Part shown: positions 23,267 through 32,980 of the stretch, in pieces
Position numbering within the stretch: position 1 is the first letter of the stretch
How the letters are laid out: the number at the start of each line of letters is the position of its first letter
Assembly: GCA_037447655.1 (NCBI GenBank)
Contig: JBBHKE010000999.1
Span: 251,939-313,938, forward strand
DNA: 62,000 nt
From: Zygnema cylindricum
Taxonomy: Eukaryota > Streptophyta > Zygnematophyceae > Zygnematales > Zygnemataceae
Direction: 5' to 3'
Position numbers and translations under genes: made by a program
Notes under the pieces: model-generated
Told to the model about the DNA's origin: nothing
The model's database searches: none
What the model saw: only the letters and a program-made list of their open reading frames with translations

Positions 23267-26200
23267 ATGGGGGGAGGTGAAGCTCCAGATAAGAATCTCT
23301 CCGGTGCTAGGCCGGAAGAACGGGCGAATCAAGAAGCAGTGGTATCAGAAGAAGAGTCACAGGTTCCCGAAGAATCCGTCCCCTTTACCTCGCCGGCCAA
23401 CATAGAGCGGTTTCTCCAGGGGATGATGCTTGAACCTGTTAGGGTTGAAACTCCTCCAAAACCACCCGAACCACAAACTTCGCCCCCATCTCCTCCTAGC
23501 CTCACTCCTGAACATTTTCCCTCCTTGGCGGAGGCCTCCAGAACCTTTGCCGAGGAAAGAAAGGAGTCCTGAGCACAGGCTCAAGAAAGAAACCGAGTGT
23601 TACCCCGGGCCAGGCCAAAGAGGCAAGCTCATCGGGAGCCCTTTTTGGGTCCCCTTCCCGAGGTTGGGCTTCACACCAGATCAAAGATTCCCAGGGCCGA
23701 AATTCAGATTGACCCTGCGGTTTTGACGGATCCCAGCCGCCCTGGTCGAAAGGAACTCCTTGCTCTTCATGATCTTCATGAACTGAAAGTCAAGCAGGAG
23801 TTGGTGCAAAGAGTGTCTAGGTCGGATCGACCTCGGGTGGTTAAACCAGTGGGAGGGGTGGTGGAGATTCTAAGTAGCTCTTCAGAGAGTGGTTCCTCAC
23901 AGTCCTTGCAGGAAAGGCCTAGGAGGGCTCCTCCTTCTCGCCCTCCTCCATCTTCTTCTCAAGACACTGCAGCGAGCCGACCGTCCCGAGGGCGCCCTGC
24001 TTCGAGGTCTCGCAGGAGATTAGATGGCAGCGATAGTAGGGCTCCAGAGTCGGGGAGGGGGAAGAAGTTTGACCAGAGGGATAGCAAGGGTAGATTTGCA
24101 CCTATTCCCAAGAAAGAACCTTCTCCAACGCTAGTGCCAGTCTCCACCGAGAGATCTACCCCTCCAACACCCCGGGCCCGCCCTGATGGAGGGTTCTGGC
24201 GACCCGAACATACTGACCCAGAGGTTCCGAAAACAGAACCGGAAGAGTTGTCCGAGGGATTGTGGAGAGCCAGGCCTACAGATCCAGAAGTTCTAGGAGT
24301 CGGGATAGCTGATCTGATCGGAGTAGTGGAAAGGGCTAAGGAACTAGTGGAAATTTTAAAATCTCAGGGATCGGCTACGGCGGGGACGAAACCCGTTACA
24401 GTAGATTGGGAGGCATTGGAGGAAGAACGGAGAAAGTTGTGGGAGCGGGAATTGAATCTCATCCGGGAAGCTAGGCGGAGGACCAGTGGGATCCTCAGTG
24501 GGCGGATCCCTCCCACACCCGTAGCGGAAACCCCGCGCGGAGCTCCACCCAAGCTCCTCCTTCGGAGATTGGTCGCGAACCTCCTCTTCCGCGGGAAGAG
24601 GGGGCAGACACAAGACCTAATATTGGGGGTTTGGGTGCAGATTTACCGTCCGAACTCGAAACGGCTCCGCGGGGAGAGCCTACTTTTGTTTCGGTGGAGG
24701 TTTTTGAAGCTGTTGAGGCCTTAGTGGAGTTACGACCGGACGAAAGGATTCACATCCCTTTGAGACCGTCTACCCCTCCTTCTCCTCCACCCAGACTGTC
24801 CCCTGATCCTCCTCCTTTCCCTCCTCATCCTCCTACTTCCCACTCCCAGGCTCCGGTAGCAGAACCCCGGGACAATCCCATCTCCTCTCCATCTCCTGCC
24901 TTTTCTCTTACTGGAGCCGACCGTGGGTCCCCAGGTCCGCTGAATTTACCCTACCCTCCTCTAGTTCCGGAACTCCACCTCCTGAAACCTCTCGAAGACG
25001 GCCCCGGAAACAGACTCCTTTTCGAAGACAAACTCCTTCTCCTCAGAACGGACCTTCGTCGTCTTCTTCTCCATCTCTGCCTGGAGATCAACCTTTGAAC
25101 AGACCTCGGATCCACATCCCTTCACAGAAGACAGTTCGTCAGGACGAAAGGTATTCCCGTGGATATCGAGGAGTGGACGTAGGGGAGTGGGCCCTTCCTT
25201 CTGCGACCCCAGGCCAGTCAAGTCTTCAGACGCAGATACCCTCTGCTCCCCAGGGGGCAGGAATTCTTCCCGTGAGGAATACCCTTCCTCCAACCATCCT
25301 TTCAGGGGTTGGTACTTCCTCTGCGGGAGGGGTATCCGCGCCTAGCAGAACAGCATCTCCTCCCGGAGGAGAAGGCGGTTCCGGTCACGAAGAAGAGGAC
25401 AAAGGGGTTACTTCGCCGGCACAGTTCGTTAGTCCCACCAGCCTTTCCTTTTCCCAGTTCACCCAACTAGCGGAAGAAGAGAAAGAAATGGGGGATATTC
25501 GAATATTTACAGGGGACAGCTCAGGGATCGCTTTCTCAGATTTCGAGTTGTTGTGGAAATCTTTCACTCAATCGGAAATCAATAAGTACAGGGGAGGAGC
25601 TATTCCAGACGATTTCGAAACAACTCTCTTTCCCATGATGGTCAACTACCTCTCTGGAGGGGCGTTGGCAGATTATAAGGAGCGTCAACCTCTCTTGATG
25701 GCTCCAAGCATCAAAATCTCAGATCCGGCCCTGGATGCTGAAGTTTTACGAGCGGAGGCAGATTTGGCTGCCGCAGCGGCGACCCCTGTAACAGCTACCT
25801 TCACCGATGATATGAAGTTGCAGGCCCAAGGGAGGGCCTATGTTAACCAGCTGCAAGCAACTCAGTCAGCCCGGGCGGCGACTCGTATGGTGGCAAATCC
25901 CACCCCTTGCACTACTCTTTTAAACATCTGGATACTCCTCTACACCGAAAGGAATGAGTCAGCCATCAAGGAATTCACGGAATTCCGGTGTTTGAAGAAT
26001 GAGACGCCTCAGACACTTTTTAACCGCCTCTCTAGTCTTTGTCAGAAGACTAAGCTGTCTACCATTGACCTTCCCGCAATGGCGACAAAGTATTTTATTG
26101 CTGTCCGTAATTCCTTTGGACCGACAGGGCAGACTGCCCTGGATAACTGGATAGTAGGACAGGCCATCCAGGACATAAATCCCTCGGCCAAGGACATATC

Positions 26201-26600
26201 CTTGGTGGCCATGAAGTTATACGACCACTTTGTTCACAGTGAGGCGAGAGAAAAAGCCGTGACCGGCAAGGCAAGAGCCAATTTTTCGGGATTCGCCGGA
26301 GAAACTTCCTTAAGTGGGGAAGAACAAGCTGAACTCCAAGCTTTGCGGAAGCTTAAAGGGAAGCAAGTTGTGGACAGCGGGCCAGAACCTGCAATGGGGG
26401 CCAACGATCGGGTGATTCTGTACAATTGCCTAAATTGCCAACAACCTGGACATGGATGGAAACGCTGCAGCAAGACCCTCAAACCGGAGCTAGCCCTCAA
26501 GTTGAGAGAATGGGAGGTAGAACGTTCGGAGAGGAACCAGAAGCAGCATGAAGAACGACTCAAAGGAGCTGGGGGGGGGGGAGAGAACACCGGTCACTAA
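23267..26600 (+). pseudogene. gag: Gypsy gag: long Pro/Ser/Arg-rich N-terminus, capsid, first zinc knuckle (interrupted)
   Basis: The ATG at 23267 has a good initiation context (ATCATGG) and lies about 126 bases after segment L. A proline/serine/arginine-rich region follows (PPKPPEPQTSPPSPP, RPSRGRPASRSRRR), broken by a TGA at 23570 and frame changes near 24550 and 25000. The longest open part (25095-26600, 501 codons) holds the capsid-like region (DIRIFTGDSSGIAFSDFELL, LFNRLSSLCQKTKL) and the knuckle C-L-N-C-x4-H-x4-C (about 26429-26470). The frame ends in an 11-G run (26571-26581), beyond which the next frame continues. The unusually long N-terminal extension is of unknown role. Confidence 0.82.
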
Positions 26601-28422
26601 GAACAATTATCGACCCACTCCACGGAGCGAAACTTCGAAAATGTCCCAGTCCCAACTGCGGCAAATCAAACTGCCCAAGTTCGACGATGCTCAGATATCC
26701 AACGATATTCGGAGCAAGTATACCACCGAGGGTCACAAATGCGAGGCCTGTGGTTTTATGGGGCACAAGGAGGGGCAATGTTTCCGGAAGAACGGGATCC
26801 CGAAGGAAATGATGCAATTTGCTCTGTTCACGGGAGGAGGAGAGACTGCCGTTAACCCTCTTCCCCTACAACTCCTTTACCCTTGGGAGCGCCCAGTGCT
26901 ATCTACACCAGTGACACCGGAACAATTAACGACTGCTCCAGCCAGACTTACATCGGAGATAATAATCCAACAACAGAGTCAACAGATGGCTGCCATGGCG
27001 GCAGAATTGGCTGCACTTCGATTGGGGTCGTCTTACCGGCCTGCTCCTCTTACGGCAGCGCAACGACTCCAAAGACAGAAGCACGAGTTACTACAAAAGC
27101 TAGCGGAGCTTGAGCTTCAAAGTACATCAGGGGCTAACGAAGACGATATGATGGGTTGGGATTTGGAACCTCCAAATGCCCACCATGCCAGCAGTTTCCT
27201 GCACGGAGCCTGGAATGTTGGAGTGGGAGATGGTCGAAGACAACTCCGCTCCTCAACCTCGAATCAAAGGAGAGACGGGCGGAAAATGGGCCCAAAGGAC
27301 CACAACCGGAAGGCCACCGGGCCTTTGTCCTTCACGCCCAGGGCAGTCATTCTGAACAATGACATAGGCCTTGGGATCAAGCCCACTCAACCCCCTCCTC
27401 TTCCTACTCAACCTAAATTGCCTCTCGGTTTCGAAAATTACAGGAAAGAGAAACTGCAGCCAGAGACAAAAATCTTGGAAGAGGACAAACAAAGCACTCA
27501 AGATTGGTTTGAGCGGTTTATGGCCGAACGCCCGGACGAGAATGCACCAAAAACTCCACCTGTACCCGATTCCGATTCTGAAACTGATGGCAACGAAGAG
27601 ATAGAACCGGATCAGGAACAAATTTCGCCTACATCCTCCCCAAAGGCTCCGCTCCATTCCTCCAAGCCTGCTGTTATGCTGGTCCGGCATTTGATGCCTT
27701 ATGCCTTGACCCATGTCAAGACCCTTGCTTCCTCCCATAATCTGCCAGAAGAGATCCTCATTCAGGCCCTGGAAGAAGAAATCCATTATGGAAAAGACGA
27801 AGTCGACAGGGTGACACCACCCACGACGGTATACTTGTCTTCAGATCCTAAGACCCCTATGGCGGATAGGGACTACAAAACTTTGTCTGTAGCACTCATT
27901 CTGAACCGGACCGGGAATTTCAAACTGAACGGGTACGGCGGGTATCAAGACGCTGTGGTTGATACCGGAGCACTTCCCAACCTCATTACTACTTCTGCAT
28001 TGCAGAAAATGCCGAAAGAACTCAGACCCAAAATCTGCCCTAGTAACATCTGCCTAAGCACAGTCAGCAGCGGCAATCAACCAGTCCATGGAATCATCAA
28101 AGCCATGGACATTGAATTCTCAGATGATGCGGGACAGAAGGTGAAAATTGGACTTCCTTTCTTAGTGGTAGAAGGGAATCAATTTGAAATTCTGTTGGGA
28201 ATGGCAACTTGGACCCGCATGAATATGAGTTTGAGTGTTTGGAAGGAGCAATGTACAGTTCGGGACCCAGGGAATCCCGAAGGAACCAAAGTTGTGGTTC
28301 CTTTGGATTTATGGAACCGGGGAAAGACAAATGTTCCGGTGTCTGGCTGTTACCCCGTGTATTCTACCACCTCTCCGGCGGAGCTGTTTGACAGTTCCAC
28401 AGATATTGCCGAGGACATCTAG
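26582..28422 (+). CDS. pro: Gypsy second zinc knuckle and aspartic protease
   Basis: Open frame entered after the 11-G run (first ATG in this frame at 26548). A second knuckle C-E-A-C-x4-H-x4-C lies near 26740-26781. About 350 residues of Pro/Gln/Glu-rich linker follow, including an acidic stretch (DSDSETDGNEEIEPDQEQ). The retropepsin motif AVVDTGALPNLIT follows, with catalytic D-T-G-A at about 27961-27972, and downstream the hydrophobic FEILLGMATW that fits the second protease signature. It ends at TAG (28420-28422), followed in the same frame by the methyltransferase. Protease would process the polyprotein and looks intact. Confidence 0.85.
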
Positions 28423-29772
28423 CAATTCCCGATTTCGAAGCGGTGGGAAAGGGAATACACAAACACATTATTGCAAGGGGCGAAACTCCGGCGGGGAGTG
28501 GATCAAACCTTCTCGGCCTTACAATTACCGAAAACAGATTCGACGATCCAGTCAGATGTTTTACAAACCAAGACTGGAAGAGGGGACTTTAATCGACAAG
28601 TGGTGTCATTGACAGTCCCAGACTCCGGACTTCGGATTCTATCTTTATTTTCGGGAATCAGTTCTGATTTGGAAGCAGTTCTAAAGGCAGGGTATCGGGT
28701 GGAGTCATACACAGCAGTGGAAATTTCACCAGAAGCTCGAGCTGTCAGCGAACACCGCCTACATCAACTCCACCGCCTATACCCTCAACAGCTTCCAGTG
28801 TCTTCCATTTCCACAGCTCACCGAAGTCTTCCCCAGAATGTGGATAATATAATGGCACCGCATTTAGCTAGTCTGGGAAGAGTAGATCTGGTTGTGGCGG
28901 GATGGCCTTGTCAGGGATACTCCCTAGCTGGACAAGGAAGAGGACATCAGGATCGCCGCAGTGGAACCTTCTATCGGATGATTACATTGATATCGTGGAT
29001 TCAGCAGCTCCAGGACACACCAGTGGGGTATATTCTGGAGAATGTCCACCCGGGGGATGATAAACGAAAGCAGGTTGCAGAAAGTTGGAATCAGGTAACT
29101 CGTATTCTGGAAGCTCCCTTGGTTTTTGACGCTGCTCAAATGGGATCTCGAGCGCACAGGCTGCGGGCATATTGGACCAATATGATCCCTCTTCCAGTCC
29201 TCCATCAACTGTTGCAGAAACAAACCCCCGACCCCCAGATTTCAGTACAGCAGATACTTGGGAAAGGAAGAATGTCGACACCTGTAACCAAACCTGATCG
29301 TACTCCATTTTTCCAATGCAATACCCCCGGATTCCCACGTCGAGCACTACCCACGTTGGTATCTTTTCCTCACAGTCACGCCTACCGGAAAGGAGCAGCT
29401 GGAATGATTTTTGACAGCAAGGAAAGACTATGGACAGCACCAACCATATCGGAACGAGAACAGGCAATGGGGTTTCATCCGGAAACCACGGCAGCACCAG
29501 GTATTTCTGACCTACAGCGGTGCAGCCTCATAGGGCAAAGCATGGATTTAAATGCCATTACATGGGTTGTGAAACATGCTCTTGCCTATTCCAGTCTTCA
29601 CGCTCCAGATTCACGCAGGAATTACCTTCAAGCTCCACAGTTACTGTCCATGCAAGCAACTTTGCAGCTTGAGGGGGGGAGAGAGAGAAAAATTCTACAC
29701 CCGAGAGTTCCTTCAGTGGGGGGGAATAGTAGCCCAAAAGGAGAACAGCTTAGCGGAAGTTGTCAGCAGTAA
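28423..29772 (+). CDS. C5 cytosine DNA methyltransferase domain (DNMT3-type) inside gypsy pol
   Basis: Transfers a methyl group from S-adenosylmethionine to cytosine C5. Residue numbers count from the first ATG (28471). Motif I (AdoMet) is ILSLFSGISSDLE (56-68). Motif IV is DLVVAGWPCQGYS with catalytic Cys147 (codon 28909-28911). Motif VI is YILENV (187-192). Motif VIII is MGSRAHRLRAYWTN (224-237). A short target-recognition region follows, then motif IX-like LWTAPTISEREQAMGF and motif X-like CSLIGQSMDLNAITWVV. Motif order is canonical, not rearranged as in plant DRM. The R-A-H-R-x-R block, short recognition region and C-terminal pattern resemble DNMT3 more than DNMT1 or CMT. The domain has no internal stop. 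It is in frame with protease, separated only by one TAG at 28420. Its frame ends 3' in a 7-G run (29673-29679), where the RT frame takes over. Alternative: a host DNMT exon captured in this copy only; the fit between PR and RT argues against that. Confidence 0.93.
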   Translation, partial: QFPISKRWEREYTNTLLQGAKLRRGVDQTFSALQLPKTDSTIQSDVLQTKTGRGDFNRQVVSLTVPDSGLRILSLFSGISSDLEAVLKAGYRVESYTAVEISPEARAVSEHRLHQLHRLYPQQLPVSSISTAHRSLPQNVDNIMAPHLASLGRVDLVVAGWPCQGYSLAGQGRGHQDRRSGTFYRMITLISWIQQLQDTPVGYILENVHPGDDKRKQVAESWNQVTRILEAPLVFDAAQMGSRAHRLRAYWTNMIPLPVLHQLLQKQTPDPQISVQQILGKGRMSTPVTKPDRTPFFQCNTPGFPRRALPTLVSFPHSHAYRKGAAGMIFDSKERLWTAPTISEREQAMGFHPETTAAPGISDLQRCSLIGQSMDLNAITWVVKHALAYSSLHAPDSRRNYLQAPQLLSMQATLQLEGGRERKILHPRVPSVGGNSSPKGEQLSGSCQQ

Positions 29773-31330
29773 AGTATTATCCGTTGGGATAGAGGCAGAT
29801 CCACAGGTTGGGCTAAAATTCGACATCAACCTCTGGGGAAGACCACCGGAAGCTTGGGTTGCGGTCGAGCCGGGGAAAATGGACTGGACTCTGGGGGGAC
29901 AACTGGACCCTCAGCAGAAAGAACAGCTAACAGAACTCTTGGCTAGAAACACTCAGGTTTTCTCATGGTCCGAAACAGATGTCGGAATCTACAAAGGAAC
30001 CCCTTTTTCGGATAGATTTGATAGACGAAACCGCAACGGTTTGGCAGAAACAATATCCTCTCAGCTTCAAAGAAAAAGAGTTTGTTACTGCAAAGGTTCA
30101 AACTTTGGTGGACGCAGGGTTGGTTCAGGAAAGTACCGGACTCCATGGGTTTGCTTCCCCCACAGTCCTCCCTCCTAAGAAGGATTCATCCGGGAAAATT
30201 GTGGACTTCCGAATGTGTGGGGACTACCGCATGTTGAACACGGCCACAATTCCTGAACGGTACCCAATGCCAACTCCGGAAGAGATATTCGACTCCCTGG
30301 CTGGGGCCACTATTTTCTCCACACTGGACATGAAGAATGGTTTCCACCAGATTGCCATGGAACCAAAACACCGGGAGAGAACGGCATTCTGGGCCGGATC
30401 CAGACTTTATGAGTGGCTTTATATGCCTTTCGGACTGAAGAATGCACCAGCCAAGTTCCAACGGGCCATGGACGAAGCGCTCCGAGGAATCGATTCTGCC
30501 CGGTGCTACATCGACGATGTGATAATATTCTCAAGGACTTTTGAGGAACATCTGGAGCACATCCAGATCGTTCTCCGGGCCCTTCAAGCAGCGGGCTTGA
30601 AATGTCACCCGGGCAAGGGTATTTTTGGGGTGCAGAAAATCATTTACCTTGGACATGAGGTGACTCCTAGGAGAGTGGGTCCCCATATGGTTAAGGTTGC
30701 GGCCCTGAACGCTCTTCCTCCCCCGCAGGACATTTCTGCCTTGCGCACCTTTCTAGGCCTGGCCAACTACTATCGCAGGTTTATTCCTGAGTTCAGTAGT
30801 CACGCCCAGCCCCTAAATAAGTTATTGCGGAAAGATCAAGAATGGCTGTGGGCCGAGGAACAGCAGATCGCTTTCCAGTTCTTGAAGGATGCCCTGAAGC
30901 TGCACCCAGTTCTCCGGATGCCTGATCACCGAAGGCCTTTCCTCCTTTACACTGATTGGAGTAGGTTTGGATTGGGAGTTGTTTTGGCTCAAGTTGACGA
31001 CGCAGGTGCCGAGTATGTGGTGGCTTACGCCAGCCGGAGCAATAACCGAGCTGAGGGAAATTATAGCAGTTATCATGGGGAGCTTCTTGCCGCGGTTTGG
31101 GCCATCCAGCATTTCAGACCTTATTTGTACGGGGTCCATTTCACATTAATCACCGATCACCAACCCTTGAAGTAGATCATGGAAAATAGTAAGTTGACCG
31201 GCAAACTCGCCAGATGGGTTCTTATCCTGCAGGAATATGATTTTAGCATTGTCCACCGGGCAGGGGAAATTCATGGGAATGCCGACGGACTGAGCCGAAA
31301 CCGCGATCTTTTTACCCTGGATGCCACCGG
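29690..31330 (+). pseudogene. pol: Gypsy reverse transcriptase and RNase H (interrupted)
   Basis: After the 7-G run the frame shifts to the pre-RT region (LARNTQVFSWSETDVGIYKG), and a second shift occurs in the T run at 30004-30008. The RT frame (29979-31175) contains DFRMCGDYRMLNTATIPERY, IFSTLDMKNGFHQIAM, LYMPFGLKNAPAKFQRAM, the catalytic CYIDDVIIFS (YIDD) and FLGLANYYRRFIPEFS. RNase H begins LLYTDWSRFGLGVVLAQ (TDWS where TDAS is common) and YHGELLAAVWAIQHF. TAG at 31173 interrupts LITDHQPLK/IMENSKLTG, where relatives usually have Trp. RNase H ends at about 31330. All catalytic Asp of RT are present. Confidence 0.92.
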
Positions 31331-32777
31331 GGCTCGGCACGACGAGGATCCGGAAATCAGTCTGGGACTCATTCGAGCATCCTCCGCCTTCATTTGGCTT
31401 CTTCCATCTGGGGGGGAATTGTCAACTTTTGCAGCAGATGTTGAGGGGCAGGCACCCATAGGAGCGGGACGGAAAGACATCTGGAACGACTCCGAAGCTC
31501 TCCAATCTATTCAGCAGGGATCCCCTCTTTCCCACTTGGCTGGAATGCAATTATCCCGAGTTCAGACCAGGATGGCGGCATATGAATGGGACCGAGGAGT
31601 ACTCCTCCGGAAATGGACAGACGGTACTAGGAAAGTGGTTCCTCCTCCCTCAGATCGAGAAACTCTGATTACCAATCTCCATAAACAATGTGGACACTTC
31701 GGGCAGAAGCGAACCACTTCCTTGGTTACAGGCTCTTATTGGTGGCACGGGTTGCGGGCCCAAGTTAACCGAATTGTACAGACTTCCTCTTCCTCCGACC
31801 GAGTGAAGGCAGCTTTTGACAAAAAGGGCGGAACTGAGCTCCATTCTCTTCCCATCAGGGGAATGTTTTATCGGTGGTCTTTGGATCTTTTGGGACCTCT
31901 TCCGACCAGCAGACGTGGGAATCGTTTCGTTCTGGTCATGATTGAACATTTCTCAAAATGGATAGAGCTGGTGGTCCTACCCCGAAAGGAGTCCAAGTCC
32001 ATTGCAGACGCCTTTCTTCAAAGAGTCTAGTCACAGTTTGGGGCTCCAGCAGAGGTTATGACAGACCAGGGATCGGAATTCGCCGGAGAATTTACCAATC
32101 TTTTGGAGAAATGCCTCATCGACAATCGACTTACCAGTCGAGACCACCCCCAAGCCGACGGTTTGGCCGAAAGGTGCGTACAGACAGTGAAGCGGTCACT
32201 ACGGAAATATGCTGTTGAAGAGGACTTGGGAGAGTGGGACAGAAGGGTGCCTTAGATTGCCATGGGATACAGATTCAGCAGACAGGCTTCTCTTCACTCC
32301 TACAGCCCTTACTTCATTTTATTCGGACGGCATCCCATTCTGCCCGGGGCTGCCTCTGCCCAAGCGGTGGTCCTCCCGGCAATGGATGACCAGGGAACTG
32401 TTGAAAAACTGATCGCCGACCGTGCCAAAATTTTCCACCGGGAGATGCCTCTCGCCATGGGAAATTTGCAGGCGGCACAACACCGGGATCAATTGTGGTA
32501 TTCCCAACGCCGGAGCGGAAATTATGTGCCCCGACAGCGACGATTTATGCCGGGAGACTTTGTGTATCGCATGCAACAGAAAAAGGACACGCTTGACATT
32601 TCTGCCGGGCGGGTGATCTTGAAAGTGGTGGAAGTTTCAAATAAGGGAGTCCTGACTTTGGAGGGGAAAGATGGGCGAAGAATTAAAGAAAATCAAATCA
32701 ATGTGGCCCCTTGTCACCTCCGAGGATTAGAAGACGAACCCACTTTCCACTTGACTTACTTTGCCGATCCTCCTTCC
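31331..32777 (+). pseudogene. pol: Gypsy integrase (interrupted, HHCC cysteines replaced)
   Basis: The N-terminal zinc region keeps both His (LHKQCGHFGQKR), but the two Cys are Ser (VQTSSSSDRVKA). The catalytic core has WSLDLLGPLP, VMTDQGSEFAGEF and DGLAERCVQTVKRSL, carrying the Asp, Asp and Glu. TAG stops lie at 32028 and 32253. The last frame (32262-32936) continues with AMGYRF, the FMPGDFVYR block and a beta-rich GPY/F-like module (GVLTLEGKDGRRIKENQIN). No chromodomain is seen. Confidence 0.88.
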
Positions 32778-32936
32778 TGTTCCTCATCCTGCAACCTGTC
32801 CTCCCAGCAGCAAGACATCTTGGTCAGCCAACAGTGCGGGCAGTGCTGGCATCCAGCTTGTCTCCCCTCCTCATGGGAACCACGCCCTCCATCCCCTAGT
32901 CCATGGTTCTGGGGGAACTGTGAGTTGGGCGGGTGA
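32778..32936 (+). other. Decayed PHD-finger-like Cys/His tail of gypsy pol
   Basis: The C-terminal about 50 residues contain CSSSC, then DILVSQQCGQCWHPACL, then PWFWGNC before the stop at 32934-32936. This lines up with the PHD pattern of paired Cys, L-V-x-C-x-x-C-x4-H-x2-C-L and W-x-C-x-x-C, if the third Cys has become Ser (AGC) and the seventh Trp (TGG); each is one base from a Cys codon. PHD fingers read histone H3 tails. The assignment rests on this pattern alone. Confidence 0.45.
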
Positions 32937-32965
32937 CTATTTCCTTTTCTTAGTCACGGTTGACT

Positions 32966-32980
32966 AAGAGGGGGGGAAAT
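32966..32980 (+). promoter_or_regulatory. Polypurine tract of the gypsy element
   Basis: AAGAGGGGGGGAAAT immediately precedes TGGAGCACC, as expected for the plus-strand primer site before a 3' LTR. It fixes the LTR start at 32981. Confidence 0.75.

Noticed and set aside
23340-23352. TGGTATCAGAAG, resembling the common plant iMet primer-binding site
   Set aside because: It lies about 200 bases after the LTR segment and inside the gag reading frame; a PBS should adjoin the LTR. Probably chance.
27253-27786. Minus-strand open frame of 177 codons inside the gypsy element
   Set aside because: It is antisense to the protease-region frame, has no recognisable motif and reflects codon bias of the opposite strand.
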